This document shows positions 1 to 8,053 of a stretch of 34,186 nucleotides of DNA, piece after piece. The first letter of the stretch is position 1; each line of letters begins with the position of its first letter. The translations under genes and the position numbers were made by a program. A model generated the notes under the pieces. The model was not told the DNA's origin and ran no database searches. It saw nothing but the letters and a program-made list of their open reading frames with translations. Source of the stretch: Pseudanabaena mucicola FACHB-723 (GTDB lineage Bacteria > Cyanobacteriota > Cyanobacteriia > Pseudanabaenales > Pseudanabaenaceae); assembly GCF_014696385.1 (NCBI RefSeq), contig NZ_JACJQB010000037.1, positions 1-34,186 on the forward strand, read 5' to 3'.

Positions 1-100
1 AGTGGCTCAATTAGTCTCACAGTAATTAGTTCGGATATGGTGATTCTTAGAATCTTCCCATTAGTTCGGATATGTGTAAATAATTCTGCATGGCTACTTA
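1..100. mobile_element. Terminal part of an insertion element (runs off the window)
   Basis: Read on the minus strand from 100, the sequence starts TAAGTAGCCATGCAGAATTA and continues TTTACACATA. This closely resembles the ends of the palindromic elements at 9806-9905, 12062-12163 and 16914-17017. The tnpB reading frame at 98-232 loses its expected sequence exactly where this begins. I infer that an element ends at about 100, extends left out of the window and interrupted tnpB. No transposase is visible in these 100 bases. Confidence 0.4.
25..74. repeat. Pair of 15-bp direct repeats
   Basis: The 15-mer attagttcggatatg occurs at 25-39 and again at 60-74, so the copies are 35 bp apart start to start. 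Both lie in the terminal part of the putative insertion element. They could be subterminal transposase-binding repeats or an old duplication. Their role is unknown. Confidence 0.6.
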
Positions 101-232
101 TCTGTCAGTGCCACGATTATCTATCCAATACCTCAAAGCCTTATTACGACAAAACAGAGCGGTACGGATAGCTTCGTCAATGAGGTTGTACTGCTCTGTT
201 TTGCCTTTTAGTTTTGCTTCGAGAACTAACAT
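98..232 (-). pseudogene. N-terminal fragment of a TnpB (IS200/IS605-type OrfB) gene
   Basis: From ATG at 232 the minus strand encodes 44 residues beginning MLVLEAKLKGKTEQYNLIDE and going on through AIRTALFCRNKALRYWIDN, then stops at 98-100. This is the typical start of cyanobacterial TnpB proteins of the IS200/IS605/IS1341 group, which are RNA-guided nucleases of about 400 residues. Only the first tenth is present: the zinc finger and the RuvC-like catalytic residues are missing. The stop lies inside sequence that looks like the end of another element, so the gene was probably cut by insertion. It cannot make a working protein. The family call rests on recognised sequence. Confidence 0.75.
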
Positions 233-360
233 AGATTTATTTAATCTTATGTAGGATATTCTAACATAAGATAGAAGTTATTGCACTTCTTTTGCGTCTG
301 AATTTATTCAGACTGCGCTTATATCCCCCGCTTAAAGGGCGCGGGTTTTACGCTTCCCTC
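233..360 (-). mobile_element. Upstream end region of the tnpB element, with hairpins
   Basis: This stretch lies just upstream of the tnpB start. It contains an imperfect inverted repeat at 246-270 (arms cttatgt/acataag), a hairpin around 296-317 (gcgtctgaat/attcagactgcg) and a GC-rich hairpin near 328-348 (cccgc/gcggg-type arms). IS200/IS605 elements lack inverted terminal repeats and carry subterminal hairpins at their ends, so this may be the surviving left end. The outer boundary is not defined. Confidence 0.35.
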
Positions 361-423
361 CGATAACTAAAGGATAGGCTGTGTAAAGTACCGTTCACTT
401 TTTCGTTAATCTTTACATTAAAT

Positions 424-826
424 ATGTCCTACAGTGACTTTAGCCTTAGCTCCGTCAAAAAAGCTTTTCAGCTTAACTTAATTGAGAAAGCTGATTTATT
501 TGCTGACAGTCCAGAACTCCAACTTAGTCCCTTTCTCAGCGAAACACTCAAAAAAAAACTCACCTTAGCATTAGCTAGCAACACCGAAAAATCGCGTTCG
601 GAAATGTTGATCACGACGATTTTAATTGATTTACAATGATTGCCGCCCAATACTCTAACCAACAGAAAAAAATGAAATCAAGGAAATTTATGGTGTGGTG
701 ACATCGGGAACCATTTGGAAGTTCCTGAAACTAAGCGATCGCAATGTCTGGATCGATCTAACCGAATATTATCTAGATAATTTACCTAAAATATTAGGTA
801 TTTTGGCACAGTCAATACCAAGCTAA
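424..826 (+). pseudogene. Decayed PDDEXK-like hypothetical protein (internal deletion plus frameshift)
   Basis: 424-636 encodes the N-terminus of a cyanobacterial hypothetical family that resembles restriction-endonuclease-fold proteins, starting MSYSDFSLSSVKKAF and ending at ILIDLQ, followed by TGA. A second piece, [12 protein letters not shown] from about 635, leads into [19 protein letters not shown] and ends IPS-stop at 824-826, but in another frame. The change falls at a run of seven A (667-673), where eight would restore one frame. The join LQ/MIAAQ suggests that the middle, including the likely catalytic core, has been deleted, since intact relatives are nearer 200 residues. The family assignment is from memory of similar proteins. 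The broken state is directly visible. Confidence 0.65.
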
Positions 827-872
827 TATAGATGAACCTGCTAACGATCGCCCTTACAAGAGTAATCAGATC

Positions 873-1631
873 ATGCAAACACTCCAAAGATACTCGTCAG
901 TTTTACCCCGCATTACTTGGGAAAAACTACCAGAAGATTTTATACTGCCCGATGAACCCGTGGAAAGTAACCTTCAACCGCTCTTAGCCGCAGCTTTGCG
1001 TGAATCCTTAGAAATAGCTGGATTAATTCTAGAATCGATGATCATTGCTTCTAATTTTGGGCTTTGTGCCAATATCAACGAAAGAACCGTTGTTAAAGCC
1101 CCTGATTGGGTATATATCCCTTCGGCTTATCCAATTAAACCTGGAGAAATTCGCCGTAGCTATACGCCTCACGCTGAAGGCAGTAATGCCGAAATTGTGA
1201 TGGAGTTTATTTCTGCCACCGAGGGTACAGAATATTCCATTGCTCCCCATTATCCCTACGGCAAGTGGTACTTTTATGAGCAAATTTTAAAAGTGCCTGT
1301 TTATGTAATTTTCCACCCCTCTACAGGTGTACTAGAGGTTTATGATCTGATTGATGAAGGATACCAACTTCAAAAACCTGATCAAAATCAGCGCTACTGG
1401 ATCGAGAGTATGGGTTTGTTTTTGGGAGTATGGACTGGTAAAAAAGCTGAACGACATGGTTGTTGGTTGCGCTGGTGGGATCGCTCAGAAAATTTACTCC
1501 TTTGGGGTAGTGAACTAGTCGAGCAACAGCGTCAGCTAGTCGAGCAAGAGCGCCAACTTACAGAACAGGCTGAACAAAGGGCAAATAGACTAGCTGAAAA
1601 ACTGCGATCGCTAGGAGAAGATGTAGATTAG
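873..1631 (+). CDS. Uma2-family (DUF820) putative PDDEXK endonuclease with C-terminal coiled coil
   Basis: This 252-residue protein belongs to the Uma2 family, which is strongly expanded in cyanobacteria and predicted to have a restriction-endonuclease-like fold. The biological role of the family is unknown. Visible features are the PD motif at residues 77-78 (KAPDWVY), the downstream acidic strand EIVMEFIS around 107-114, and the KVPVYVIF strand near 140-147. From about residue 213 the chain becomes a heptad-like helix with a repeated VEQxRQL unit (VEQQRQL, VEQERQL, TEQAEQR), probably a dimerising coiled coil. It converges with ispG 23 bp away. No strong ribosome site precedes the ATG. It follows a degraded PDDEXK-like gene, so the locus may have collected such genes. 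Confidence 0.8.
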   Translation: MQTLQRYSSVLPRITWEKLPEDFILPDEPVESNLQPLLAAALRESLEIAGLILESMIIASNFGLCANINERTVVKAPDWVYIPSAYPIKPGEIRRSYTPHAEGSNAEIVMEFISATEGTEYSIAPHYPYGKWYFYEQILKVPVYVIFHPSTGVLEVYDLIDEGYQLQKPDQNQRYWIESMGLFLGVWTGKKAERHGCWLRWWDRSENLLLWGSELVEQQRQLVEQERQLTEQAEQRANRLAEKLRSLGEDVD

Positions 1632-1654
1632 ATATGGGAAAGTGATTATGGCAT

Positions 1655-2902
1655 TTACTCAGGATCAACCCAGCGATCATCGGATTTAATCAGAGCAATT
1701 AACTGCTCCACACCTTCTTCTTCAGGTACACGCTTAATCTCTTCCTTACCGCGATAGAGCGAGATAATCCCAGGAGTTTTGCCGACATAGCCATAGTCTG
1801 CATCCGCCATTTCCCCAGGGCCATTAACAATACAGCCCATCACCGCAATGTCTAAGCCGACTAGGTGGCTGGTAGCCTCGCGGACTTTGTGCAGCACTTC
1901 CTCAAGGTTAAACAATGTGCGCCCACAGGATGGGCAAGCGACATATTCGACCATGGTCTTGCGGAGTCCAAGGGACTGCAAAATACTGTAACAAACAGGA
2001 ATTTCTTTTTCAGGCGCTTCAGTGAGGGAGACGCGGATCGTGTCGCCGATACCTTGAGATAATAGGGTGGCAATACCTGCGGTGGATTTGATGCGACCAT
2101 ATTCACCATCCCCTGCTTCGGTTACGCCTAAATGTAAGGGGTAATCCATGCCCAGTTGATCCATGCGCTTAGCCATCTGTTGATAGGCAGCGATCATCAC
2201 GGGGACGCGAGAAGCTTTCATGGAAATGACAATATTTCTAAAGTCGAGATCTTCACAAATACGGATAAACTCGATCGCAGATTCGACCATGCCCTGCGGT
2301 GTATCACCATAGGTAAACAGCATCCGTTCGGCTAGAGAGCCATGATTGACCCCGATCCGCATCGCTTTGCCTTGTTCCTTTAGGGATAAAACTAGGGGCT
2401 TGAGGGTGTCCCGAACTTTTTCGGCAATTTCGTCAAACTCTGATTGGGTGTATTCGGTGCGATTTGCCTTAGGCTTCTCGAACACATATAGTCCAGGATT
2501 AATGCGGACTTTGTGGATATGCTTGGCGACTTCGAGGGCAATTTTCATGCCGTTGTGGTGGACATCGGCAACCAGAGGCACATCGAGATAAGTACGTTTC
2601 AGTTTTTGGCGAATTTCTGAGAGAGCCGCAGCATGTGCCATGCTGGGGACGGTGACGCGCACGATTTCGCAACCAATTTCATGCAAGCGGCGAATTCCTG
2701 CGACGGAGCCATCAATATCAAGGGTGTCTTCGTTAATCATCGACTGCACCACGACGGGCGCACCACCACCGATGGTGATATTGCCCACTTGCACAGGTCG
2801 GGTTTTGCGTCTGACGATTACACCAAGATTCTCGCTACCATCAATCACGGATGCAGCTTTGCCGTTTTCTACGCTTTTTGTATTCTCAGAAACAGTCGTC
2901 AT
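1655..2902 (-). CDS. ispG: 4-hydroxy-3-methylbut-2-enyl-diphosphate synthase (ferredoxin)
   Basis: IspG (GcpE) carries out the penultimate step of the MEP isoprenoid pathway, reductively converting MEcPP to HMBPP with a [4Fe-4S] cluster. In cyanobacteria electrons come from ferredoxin. The 415-residue protein has the N-terminal TIM-barrel signature ([14 protein letters not shown] near 52-65; VADVHHNG near 111-118) and the cluster ligands C323, C326 (ACPSCGR) and C357 ([10 protein letters not shown]), with E364 as the likely fourth ligand. Length is normal for the bacterial two-domain form. The gene stands alone, divergent from the creatininase-family gene across a 100-bp spacer and convergent with the Uma2 gene. 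Confidence 0.96.
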   Translation of the reverse strand: MTTVSENTKSVENGKAASVIDGSENLGVIVRRKTRPVQVGNITIGGGAPVVVQSMINEDTLDIDGSVAGIRRLHEIGCEIVRVTVPSMAHAAALSEIRQKLKRTYLDVPLVADVHHNGMKIALEVAKHIHKVRINPGLYVFEKPKANRTEYTQSEFDEIAEKVRDTLKPLVLSLKEQGKAMRIGVNHGSLAERMLFTYGDTPQGMVESAIEFIRICEDLDFRNIVISMKASRVPVMIAAYQQMAKRMDQLGMDYPLHLGVTEAGDGEYGRIKSTAGIATLLSQGIGDTIRVSLTEAPEKEIPVCYSILQSLGLRKTMVEYVACPSCGRTLFNLEEVLHKVREATSHLVGLDIAVMGCIVNGPGEMADADYGYVGKTPGIISLYRGKEEIKRVPEEEGVEQLIALIKSDDRWVDPE

Positions 2903-3002
2903 AACACTTTTAGTTACTTTCAGTTATTAGTCTATCTGAAGTGGGGAACAATCTCTTGATTTTTCGAGCAGAGTCTCGCTTGGTCTTGCCCTGATTTTAA
3001 GC

Positions 3003-3842
3003 ATGAATAAGCATAAAATATCCACTATGAATTACTTTCCTGCCGATCGATATTTTGCCTACCTCACTTCGCCCGCGATCGCAAATATGCCTGACAAAGA
3101 GAATGTGGTGATCCTTCAACCCATGGGGGCAATCGAGCAGCATGGCGCACATTTGCCATTGATCGTTGATGCAGCGATTAGTATTGGGGTTTTGGCAAGA
3201 GCTTTAGCAAAATTAGATTCTGCGATTTCTGCCTATGCTTTGCCGCCGCTATATTACGGAAAGTCCAATGAACATAATGATTTTGCGGGTACGATTACTT
3301 TGCGATCGCAAACGATGCTAGCGGTATTAACGGACATTGCTGAAAGTGTCTATCGCGCAGGATTTCGGAAATTAGCGCTGATGAATTCCCATGGTGGGCA
3401 GCCGCAAATTTTAGAAATCGTCGCTCGCGATCTCCATGAAAAATATCCTGATTTTATAATTTTTCCGCTCTTTACTTGGCGCGTTCCCAATGTGGCTAAA
3501 GATTTGTTGACAGCGAAAGAATTAGAATTGGGAATCCATGCGGGGGATGCGGAAACCAGTTTGATGTTGGCGCTGCTGCCTGAGCAAGTCCAGATGGACA
3601 AAGCGGTTACCGAATACCCTTATGGATTGCCTGAAAATAGTTTGCTCAGCATGGAATCGGCGAATCCCTTTGCATGGGTGATGCGCGATTTGACTCGGAG
3701 CGGGGTATTGGGTGATGCTAAGGCGGCGACCAAGGAGAAAGGTGAGCAGATCCTTGATTCTTTAGTTGATGGCTGGGTGCAATTGATCGAAGATATGTAT
3801 AAATTTGAGCAACCGAAGGCGTATGGCGATCATCTCCTCTAA
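3003..3842 (+). CDS. Creatininase-family amidohydrolase
   Basis: Members of this family are two-metal hydrolases acting on cyclic amides, including creatinine, 3-dehydro-scyllo-inosose, and formamides in flavin or mycofactocin pathways. The substrate here cannot be read from the sequence. The 279-residue protein keeps the metal ligands: E45, H47 and D56 in [16 protein letters not shown]130 in NSHGGQ and E184 in HAGDAETS. A second in-frame ATG at 3027 could be the true start; neither has an obvious ribosome site. The gene overlaps ruvB by 20 bp, so the two are probably co-transcribed and translationally coupled. I know of no biochemical link to RuvB. Confidence 0.85.
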   Translation: MNKHKISTMNYFPADRYFAYLTSPAIANMPDKENVVILQPMGAIEQHGAHLPLIVDAAISIGVLARALAKLDSAISAYALPPLYYGKSNEHNDFAGTITLRSQTMLAVLTDIAESVYRAGFRKLALMNSHGGQPQILEIVARDLHEKYPDFIIFPLFTWRVPNVAKDLLTAKELELGIHAGDAETSLMLALLPEQVQMDKAVTEYPYGLPENSLLSMESANPFAWVMRDLTRSGVLGDAKAATKEKGEQILDSLVDGWVQLIEDMYKFEQPKAYGDHLL

Positions 3843-5040
3843 ACCAAATCCTAGTCCCAACCCTGACGGCGATCCGCAACAACCTGAACAAAATTCGGTT
3901 TCGGCAAAGGCGACTAGCCAAAAATCAACCCGTCGGTCGTCTAAAGCTGCCTCGAAAAAAGAAACTTCGCCCGAACTGCAACAGGCGCTCGATTTGTTGC
4001 AGGCAGAAGCAACACCAGAGGAGAAATTGGCGGAACAGTTAGCTAAAGATGCGCACACTCCCACCACGCCTGAAATTAACATTCGTCCCAAAAATCTAGC
4101 GGACTATATCGGACAAAAGGATTTAAAGGAACTACTCCATATTGCGATCGCAGCCGCAAAGTCACGAGCATCGGCACTCGATCATTTACTGCTCTATGGC
4201 CCCCCCGGATTAGGTAAAACCTCACTAGCGCTAATCATCGCTCAAGAGATGGGCGTGCAATGTAAAATCACCTCTGCGCCTGCCCTAGAGCGTCCCCGTG
4301 ATGTGGCGGGTTTGTTGGTTTCACTGCAACAGGGAGATATTTTATTTATTGATGAAATCCATCGTCTGCCCAGTGTCACCGAGGAAATCCTCTATCCCGC
4401 TATGGAAGACTATCGGCTGGATATCACGATTGGCAAAGGTCAGGGCGCAAGGATTCGCAGTGTGCAGCTCAATAAATTTACGCTGATCGGCGCAACGACG
4501 AGAATTGGAGCATTATCTTCACCCCTGCGCGATCGCTTCGGCTTTGTGCAGCATTTCCGCTTTTATGAGCATGACGAATTAACGCAGATTGTGGCGCGTA
4601 GTGCCAAGATTTTGGATACCCCAATCCATGATGATGGTGCAATTGCGATCGCAGCCAGATCGAGGGGTACGCCTCGGATTGCCAATCGTTTACTAAAGCG
4701 CGTGCGTGACTATGCCGAGGTGAAGGCAAAGGGCGAACAAATTACGGGTGCGATCGCGGAATCGGCATTGGAACTATTTAATGTTGATCCCAAAGGACTC
4801 GATTGGATTGATCGCAAGTTGCTCACGGTTTTAATCGAAAACTTTAATGGTGGTCCCGCAGGGCTAGATACTTTAGCGGCGGCGACGGGTGAGGATGCCC
4901 ACACGATTGAAGAGGTGTATGAGCCTTACCTATTACAGATTGGCTATATTAACCGCACACCACGCGGTCGGGTGGCGACGGCCGCCGCATGGAAACATTT
5001 GGGCTATCCTGTGCAAACTGCGATCGCAGGATTACTGTAG
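3823..5040 (+). CDS. ruvB: Holliday junction branch-migration ATPase RuvB
   Basis: RuvB is the hexameric AAA+ motor that, with RuvA, drives branch migration of Holliday junctions. Visible motifs are Walker [10 protein letters not shown] (126-134), Walker B LFIDEIHR (174-181), sensor 1 GATTR (223-227) and the arginine-finger segment LRDRFG (235-240), followed by the winged-helix end ([11 protein letters not shown]). I chose ATG 3823 because AAGG at 3815-3818 precedes it. A TTG at 3805 is in frame but weaker. The product is 405 residues, longer than the roughly 340 of E. coli because of an N-terminal extension of about 80 residues, polar and low-complexity ([28 protein letters not shown]). The start lies within the creatininase-family gene. 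Confidence 0.95.
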   Translation: MAIISSKPNPSPNPDGDPQQPEQNSVSAKATSQKSTRRSSKAASKKETSPELQQALDLLQAEATPEEKLAEQLAKDAHTPTTPEINIRPKNLADYIGQKDLKELLHIAIAAAKSRASALDHLLLYGPPGLGKTSLALIIAQEMGVQCKITSAPALERPRDVAGLLVSLQQGDILFIDEIHRLPSVTEEILYPAMEDYRLDITIGKGQGARIRSVQLNKFTLIGATTRIGALSSPLRDRFGFVQHFRFYEHDELTQIVARSAKILDTPIHDDGAIAIAARSRGTPRIANRLLKRVRDYAEVKAKGEQITGAIAESALELFNVDPKGLDWIDRKLLTVLIENFNGGPAGLDTLAAATGEDAHTIEEVYEPYLLQIGYINRTPRGRVATAAAWKHLGYPVQTAIAGLL

Positions 5041-5049
5041 CTATATTTG

Positions 5050-5084
5050 CAATGCAGTGCCGCGCAGAGCGCGGCACTGCATTG
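5050..5084. terminator. Long perfect hairpin between convergent ruvB and ndh
   Basis: A 16-bp perfect stem (arms 5050-5065 and 5069-5084, innermost gccgcgc/gcgcggc) closes a 3-nt loop, aga. It sits 9 bp after the ruvB stop and 6 bp from the ndh stop, as expected for a shared terminator. No strong T run follows on the plus strand. It belongs to the triloop hairpin set described in the findings. Confidence 0.6.
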
Positions 5085-5090
5085 AGGAGA

Positions 5091-6464
5091 TTACACAACC
5101 TGTGCTGGCTCCCTAGTCTCAACCGCAAGACCGCCAGCCTTAATCCCTTCCATTTCTTCGAGAACTTGCAAATATCGACCTGTAATCAATCTGGCACTAC
5201 GGCGATGCGTGAAGTAGTTCCATCCCCACTGGATCATCACCACCAATTTATTGTCAAATTCAATCAGATAGTAAATATGCACAAATGTCCAGATAAACCA
5301 CGCTAGCCATCCCTTCAAGCGCAAGAACTTAAAGTCAGCTACCGCTTCATGGCGACCAATTACCGCCAAACTACCAAAGTCTTGATAGTAAAATTTATCG
5401 GCTTCGCGTTGCTTGACCTTTGCTTCAATCAGGTGCGCCATATACTCACCCTGTTGCATAGCAACAGCCGCAGTTCCCGGCAACGGACGCTCACCTTGAT
5501 GCGGATAGTTTGCCAAATCACCAATCACATAAATATTGGGATGATTTGCGATCGACATATCGGGTTGAACAATCACACGACCGACTCGATCTAGCTCTGC
5601 GCCGACGCGATCGCCTAAAACCTTGCCCATTGCTGAAGCCTTGACTCCCGCCGCCCACAAAATCGTTTGAGCATTGATCTGTTCGACCTCTTCACCACAT
5701 TTAAAGGTAACCACATGGTTTTCAATGTTCGTCACCATGGCACTGGTTCTGACTTCTACGCCCAGCTTTTCTAAGGACTGTTTAGCCGCTTCCGATAGGT
5801 CTTCATGGTAAGGAGGCAAGACTCGATTTGCCCCTTCCAATAAAATAATGCGTGCTTTTCGCGTATCAATATTCGTAAATTCATCGCTGAGGGTGCGGTG
5901 CGCTAATTCTGCCAAAGTTCCTGCTAGCTCCACCCCTGTTGGCCCACCACCAATCACCACAAAGTTCATCAATGACTCTTTGAATTGTGAATCATGGGTC
6001 TTTTCGGCTGCTTCAAAGGCACTCAAAATCCGCCGCCGCATATTGATCGCATCTTCAATGGTTTTCAAGCCTGGAGCCTGCTCTGACCATTGATCGTTGC
6101 CAAAATAGTGATGGCTAACTCCCGTTGCCACAATCAGCGAATCATAGTTAATTGCTAAGTTGTTTTTGAGTTTGACCACTTGGGCTTTAGCGTCAATGTC
6201 AACAACTTCCCCCATGACCACACTGGTATTTTTGTTTTTGGCAAGCACAGACCGCAGTGGTGAAGCGATATCTGCGGGGGACAGGCTACCTGTGGCAACT
6301 TGATATAGTAAAGGCTGAAATAAGTGAAAATTGCGTCTATCGATCAATGTGACTTTAACGGGAGCTTTACCGAGCTTTTGAGCTGCGTATAACCCCCCAA
6401 AACCTCCACCAATAATAACTACATGATGCAGGTGATCGCGATCGTTTTGATTACTTATAGACAT
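5091..6464 (-). CDS. ndh: Type 2 NAD(P)H dehydrogenase (NDH-2)
   Basis: This single-subunit flavoenzyme passes electrons from NAD(P)H to membrane quinones without pumping protons. The 457-residue protein has two Rossmann dinucleotide sites: GGGFGG (19-24) for FAD and GGGPTG (172-177) for NAD(P)H. It also has the family signatures LFQPLLYQVATG and YVIGDLAN. The C-terminal third has a hydrophobic segment (LKGWLAWFIWTFVHIYYLIEF) and a further membrane-facing helix that probably anchor it. Cyanobacteria carry several paralogues (NdbA/B/C), one of which has been linked to phylloquinone synthesis. I cannot say which this is. It is a single gene convergent with ruvB. The 240-bp spacer upstream, to the tRNA gene, shows nothing else. 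Confidence 0.88.
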   Translation of the reverse strand: MSISNQNDRDHLHHVVIIGGGFGGLYAAQKLGKAPVKVTLIDRRNFHLFQPLLYQVATGSLSPADIASPLRSVLAKNKNTSVVMGEVVDIDAKAQVVKLKNNLAINYDSLIVATGVSHHYFGNDQWSEQAPGLKTIEDAINMRRRILSAFEAAEKTHDSQFKESLMNFVVIGGGPTGVELAGTLAELAHRTLSDEFTNIDTRKARIILLEGANRVLPPYHEDLSEAAKQSLEKLGVEVRTSAMVTNIENHVVTFKCGEEVEQINAQTILWAAGVKASAMGKVLGDRVGAELDRVGRVIVQPDMSIANHPNIYVIGDLANYPHQGERPLPGTAAVAMQQGEYMAHLIEAKVKQREADKFYYQDFGSLAVIGRHEAVADFKFLRLKGWLAWFIWTFVHIYYLIEFDNKLVVMIQWGWNYFTHRRSARLITGRYLQVLEEMEGIKAGGLAVETREPAQVV

Positions 6465-6705
6465 GGTAAGTATATTTTTGGAAGAAGATTAAAGCTAGAA
6501 ATGGCAAAGCATTGTTAAATGATTATAAATTTATTTCTGTTAAATAGTGTGAAGTAAGGCAGAAAAAGTCATGGTTAGCCTAAAAAATCAACAACTCCAC
6601 AAAAGGTTAGAGCGATCGCCCATCTAAATTTCTAGCAATTAAAATAATTTGCAAAAAAACTGATCATAAAATTACCCATTTCGGGTTAGAATGGCAAAGC
6701 CCTGA

Positions 6706-6788
6706 GGGGGTATGGCGGAATGGTAGACGCTACGGACTTAAAATCCGTTGACCGCAAGGTCGTAAGGGTTCAAGTCCCTTTACCCCCA
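6706..6788 (+). tRNA. trnL: tRNA-Leu(UAA), no intron
   Basis: The acceptor stem GGGGGTA (6706-6712) pairs with TACCCCC (6781-6787), with discriminator A at 6788. The anticodon stem ACGGA/TCCGT encloses the loop CTTAAAA, giving anticodon TAA at 6739-6741. A long variable arm (ACCGCAAGGT) marks it as class II, and the T arm GGGTTCAAGTCCC is normal. CCA is not encoded. The anticodon loop is continuous, so the group I intron found here in many cyanobacteria is absent. Confidence 0.95.
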
Positions 6789-6800
6789 TTTTTATCTAGA

Positions 6801-6839
6801 AACAAGAGAGTCTTGCTTTGCAAGACTCTCTTGTTTTTG
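6801..6839 (+). terminator. Rho-independent terminator of tRNA-Leu
   Basis: A 16-bp perfect stem (aacaagagagtcttgc, 6801-6816, with its complement at 6820-6835) closes a ttt loop and is followed by a T run, 12 bp after the tRNA. It is a strong canonical terminator. Confidence 0.85.
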
Positions 6840-6902
6840 GGATATCGCTACAATGACAGGATAACCAGTCATAATCTCTGTAATCATAATCACAATAAAT
6901 TT

Positions 6903-7265
6903 ATGTCTATTCAAGTTTATGGCATTCCCAATTGCGGCACTTGCAAAAAGGCGATCGCATGGCTAGAAGGTCAAAATATTGCCTATGAATTTATCAATAC
7001 CAAAGACTATCCGCCAACTCGAACTGCGATCGCAGATTGGGTACATGCCCTAGGCGAAAGATCAATGAGAAATACCTCTGGGCAGTCCTACCGCGCCCTT
7101 GGTGCTGAAAAAGAAACATGGTCGCATATCCAATGGATTGAAGCCTATGCTAAAGACTCGATGTTGCTAAAGCGCCCACTGTTTGTCAAAGATGGTATTG
7201 CGATCGCAATTGGTTTTAGAAATCCTGAGGAAATTAAACAAAAGTTAGTCCCCGTTGAACTCTAG
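6903..7265 (+). CDS. ArsC/Spx-family thioredoxin-fold protein
   Basis: This 120-residue protein begins MSIQVYGIPNCGTCKKA and carries a CxxC motif at C11/C14, typical of the ArsC/Spx/YffB superfamily. Further family segments are YEFINTKDYPP (strand and helix) and LLKRPLFVKDG, the conserved cis-proline region. Known members are arsenate reductases, the transcription regulator Spx, and uncharacterised proteins such as YffB. Classical ArsC has one catalytic Cys in HNPxCxxS, so this is nearer the Spx/YffB branch and arsenate reduction is not assured. The frame is open back into the tRNA, but ATG 6903 is the sensible start because it gives the full fold and lies after the tRNA terminator. Confidence 0.8.
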   Translation: MSIQVYGIPNCGTCKKAIAWLEGQNIAYEFINTKDYPPTRTAIADWVHALGERSMRNTSGQSYRALGAEKETWSHIQWIEAYAKDSMLLKRPLFVKDGIAIAIGFRNPEEIKQKLVPVEL

Positions 7266-7389
7266 TTGATTTAAATTTAGCTAAAGAGAGCATATCCTGT
7301 GCTCACCCCAAAGAGTGATAGCTTTTTTTTAATCAGTCAGCATATATTTGAGATTAGAGGTTATATAAATTTCTGAGAGATAAGCAGCT

Positions 7390-7602
7390 ATGAATCAAAG
7401 ACTAAAGAGCTGGGAGACTCCCCGCAAAGAAGGTCGCAATGACAAAGGTAAAGGCGGCTCGGCTCGCCAACGCCAAAAGAAAAAACAAATGCAGATGCTT
7501 CGTAAAAAACTAAAGGAAGGCATCAACCTTGAATCAAAGAGTACACAAAAAAGAGCTTGCCCTAGGGCAAGCTCTTTTTTGTGTGAAGCGATTAATGCGT
7601 AA
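7390..7602 (+). CDS. Small, strongly basic protein of unknown function
   Basis: The 70-residue product (MNQRLKSWETPRKEGRNDKG, then KGGSARQRQKKKQMQMLRKK) is very rich in Lys, Arg and Gln and is probably disordered or nucleic-acid binding. I do not recognise a characterised family. The last 20 or so residues (from about codon 52) are encoded by the hairpin at 7543-7584, and the frame ends only after it, overlapping the 3' end of the convergent VOC gene by 11 bp. Their odd composition (CPRASSFLCEAINA) suggests that the real stop was lost or that the tail is not conserved. The basic first 50 codons look genuine. Confidence 0.5.
   Translation: MNQRLKSWETPRKEGRNDKGKGGSARQRQKKKQMQMLRKKLKEGINLESKSTQKRACPRASSFLCEAINA
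7543..7584. terminator. Bidirectional terminator hairpin
   Basis: Perfect 19-bp arms (acacaaaaaagagcttgcc at 7543-7561 and its complement at 7566-7584) surround ctag. A-rich and T-rich flanks let it work on both strands. It lies between the convergent small basic gene and the VOC/purF operon, yet inside the reading frame of the former. Confidence 0.8.
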
Positions 7603-8053
7603 CTACAGGAACCTGCTGTGCAAAATCAGAATCGCCAACCTCATGAAAATCAGTCTCACCAAAAATTGCAGTCTCAAACTTGTAATGCTTGAACTCCAGA
7701 ATATTGCCAGAATGATCAGCCAAGAAGAAAGTCCGATGCTCTAATGGGGTGTCCACAAAGCGAACCTTTGGCTTTTGATAAAACTTGAGACGCTTATCAT
7801 GAACTTTCTCTAATAAAGCCATCCAGTTATTTTCAGAATAGAAAACTAATCCGAAGTGCCTTGGGTAAATACCACGCTGCGAATCCAGACTTTCATGGAC
7901 AACATGAGCCACCAACTGGTGACCATACAAACTCATGATCAGTGAATCGCTTGACTCACGCCCTGCCAAACAACCCAATCCATCAACATAAAAAGCTTTG
8001 GTACTTGCAATATCTTTGACTGGGAATGCGAGATGAAAGAGAATCTTGGTCAT
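7592..8053 (-). CDS. VOC-superfamily (glyoxalase/dioxygenase-like) protein
   Basis: This is a 153-residue protein with paired beta-alpha-beta-beta-beta units typical of vicinal oxygen chelate proteins. Candidate metal ligands are H7 (LFHLAFPV), H66 (YPRHFGLVF) and E120 (GNILEFKHY), the usual His/His/Glu set. The motif ADHSGNILEFKHY is typical of the family. The substrate is unknown; family members include glyoxalases, dioxygenases and resistance proteins. Its ATG overlaps the purF stop as ATGA, so the gene is translationally coupled to purF and makes up the second half of a two-gene operon. Why it is tied to purine synthesis is not clear. Confidence 0.85.
   Translation of the reverse strand: MTKILFHLAFPVKDIASTKAFYVDGLGCLAGRESSDSLIMSLYGHQLVAHVVHESLDSQRGIYPRHFGLVFYSENNWMALLEKVHDKRLKFYQKPKVRFVDTPLEHRTFFLADHSGNILEFKHYKFETAIFGETDFHEVGDSDFAQQVPVVTH

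Noticed and set aside
233-360. Guide (omega) RNA of the tnpB element
   Set aside because: Such RNAs overlap the 3' end of tnpB; only the 5' end of the gene is present, so the hairpins here are more likely element-end structures.
2633-2959. 108-codon frame opposite the start of ispG
   Set aside because: It lies almost wholly antisense to ispG, has no family features and is a shadow of the real gene.
6501-6700. Repeated atggcaaagc at 6501-6510 and 6691-6700
   Set aside because: A 10-bp match in AT-rich spacers with no shared flanks can be chance.
6720-6902. N-terminal extension of the ArsC/Spx-like protein starting in the tRNA
   Set aside because: It would translate tRNA-Leu and its terminator; ATG 6903 gives the complete family fold.
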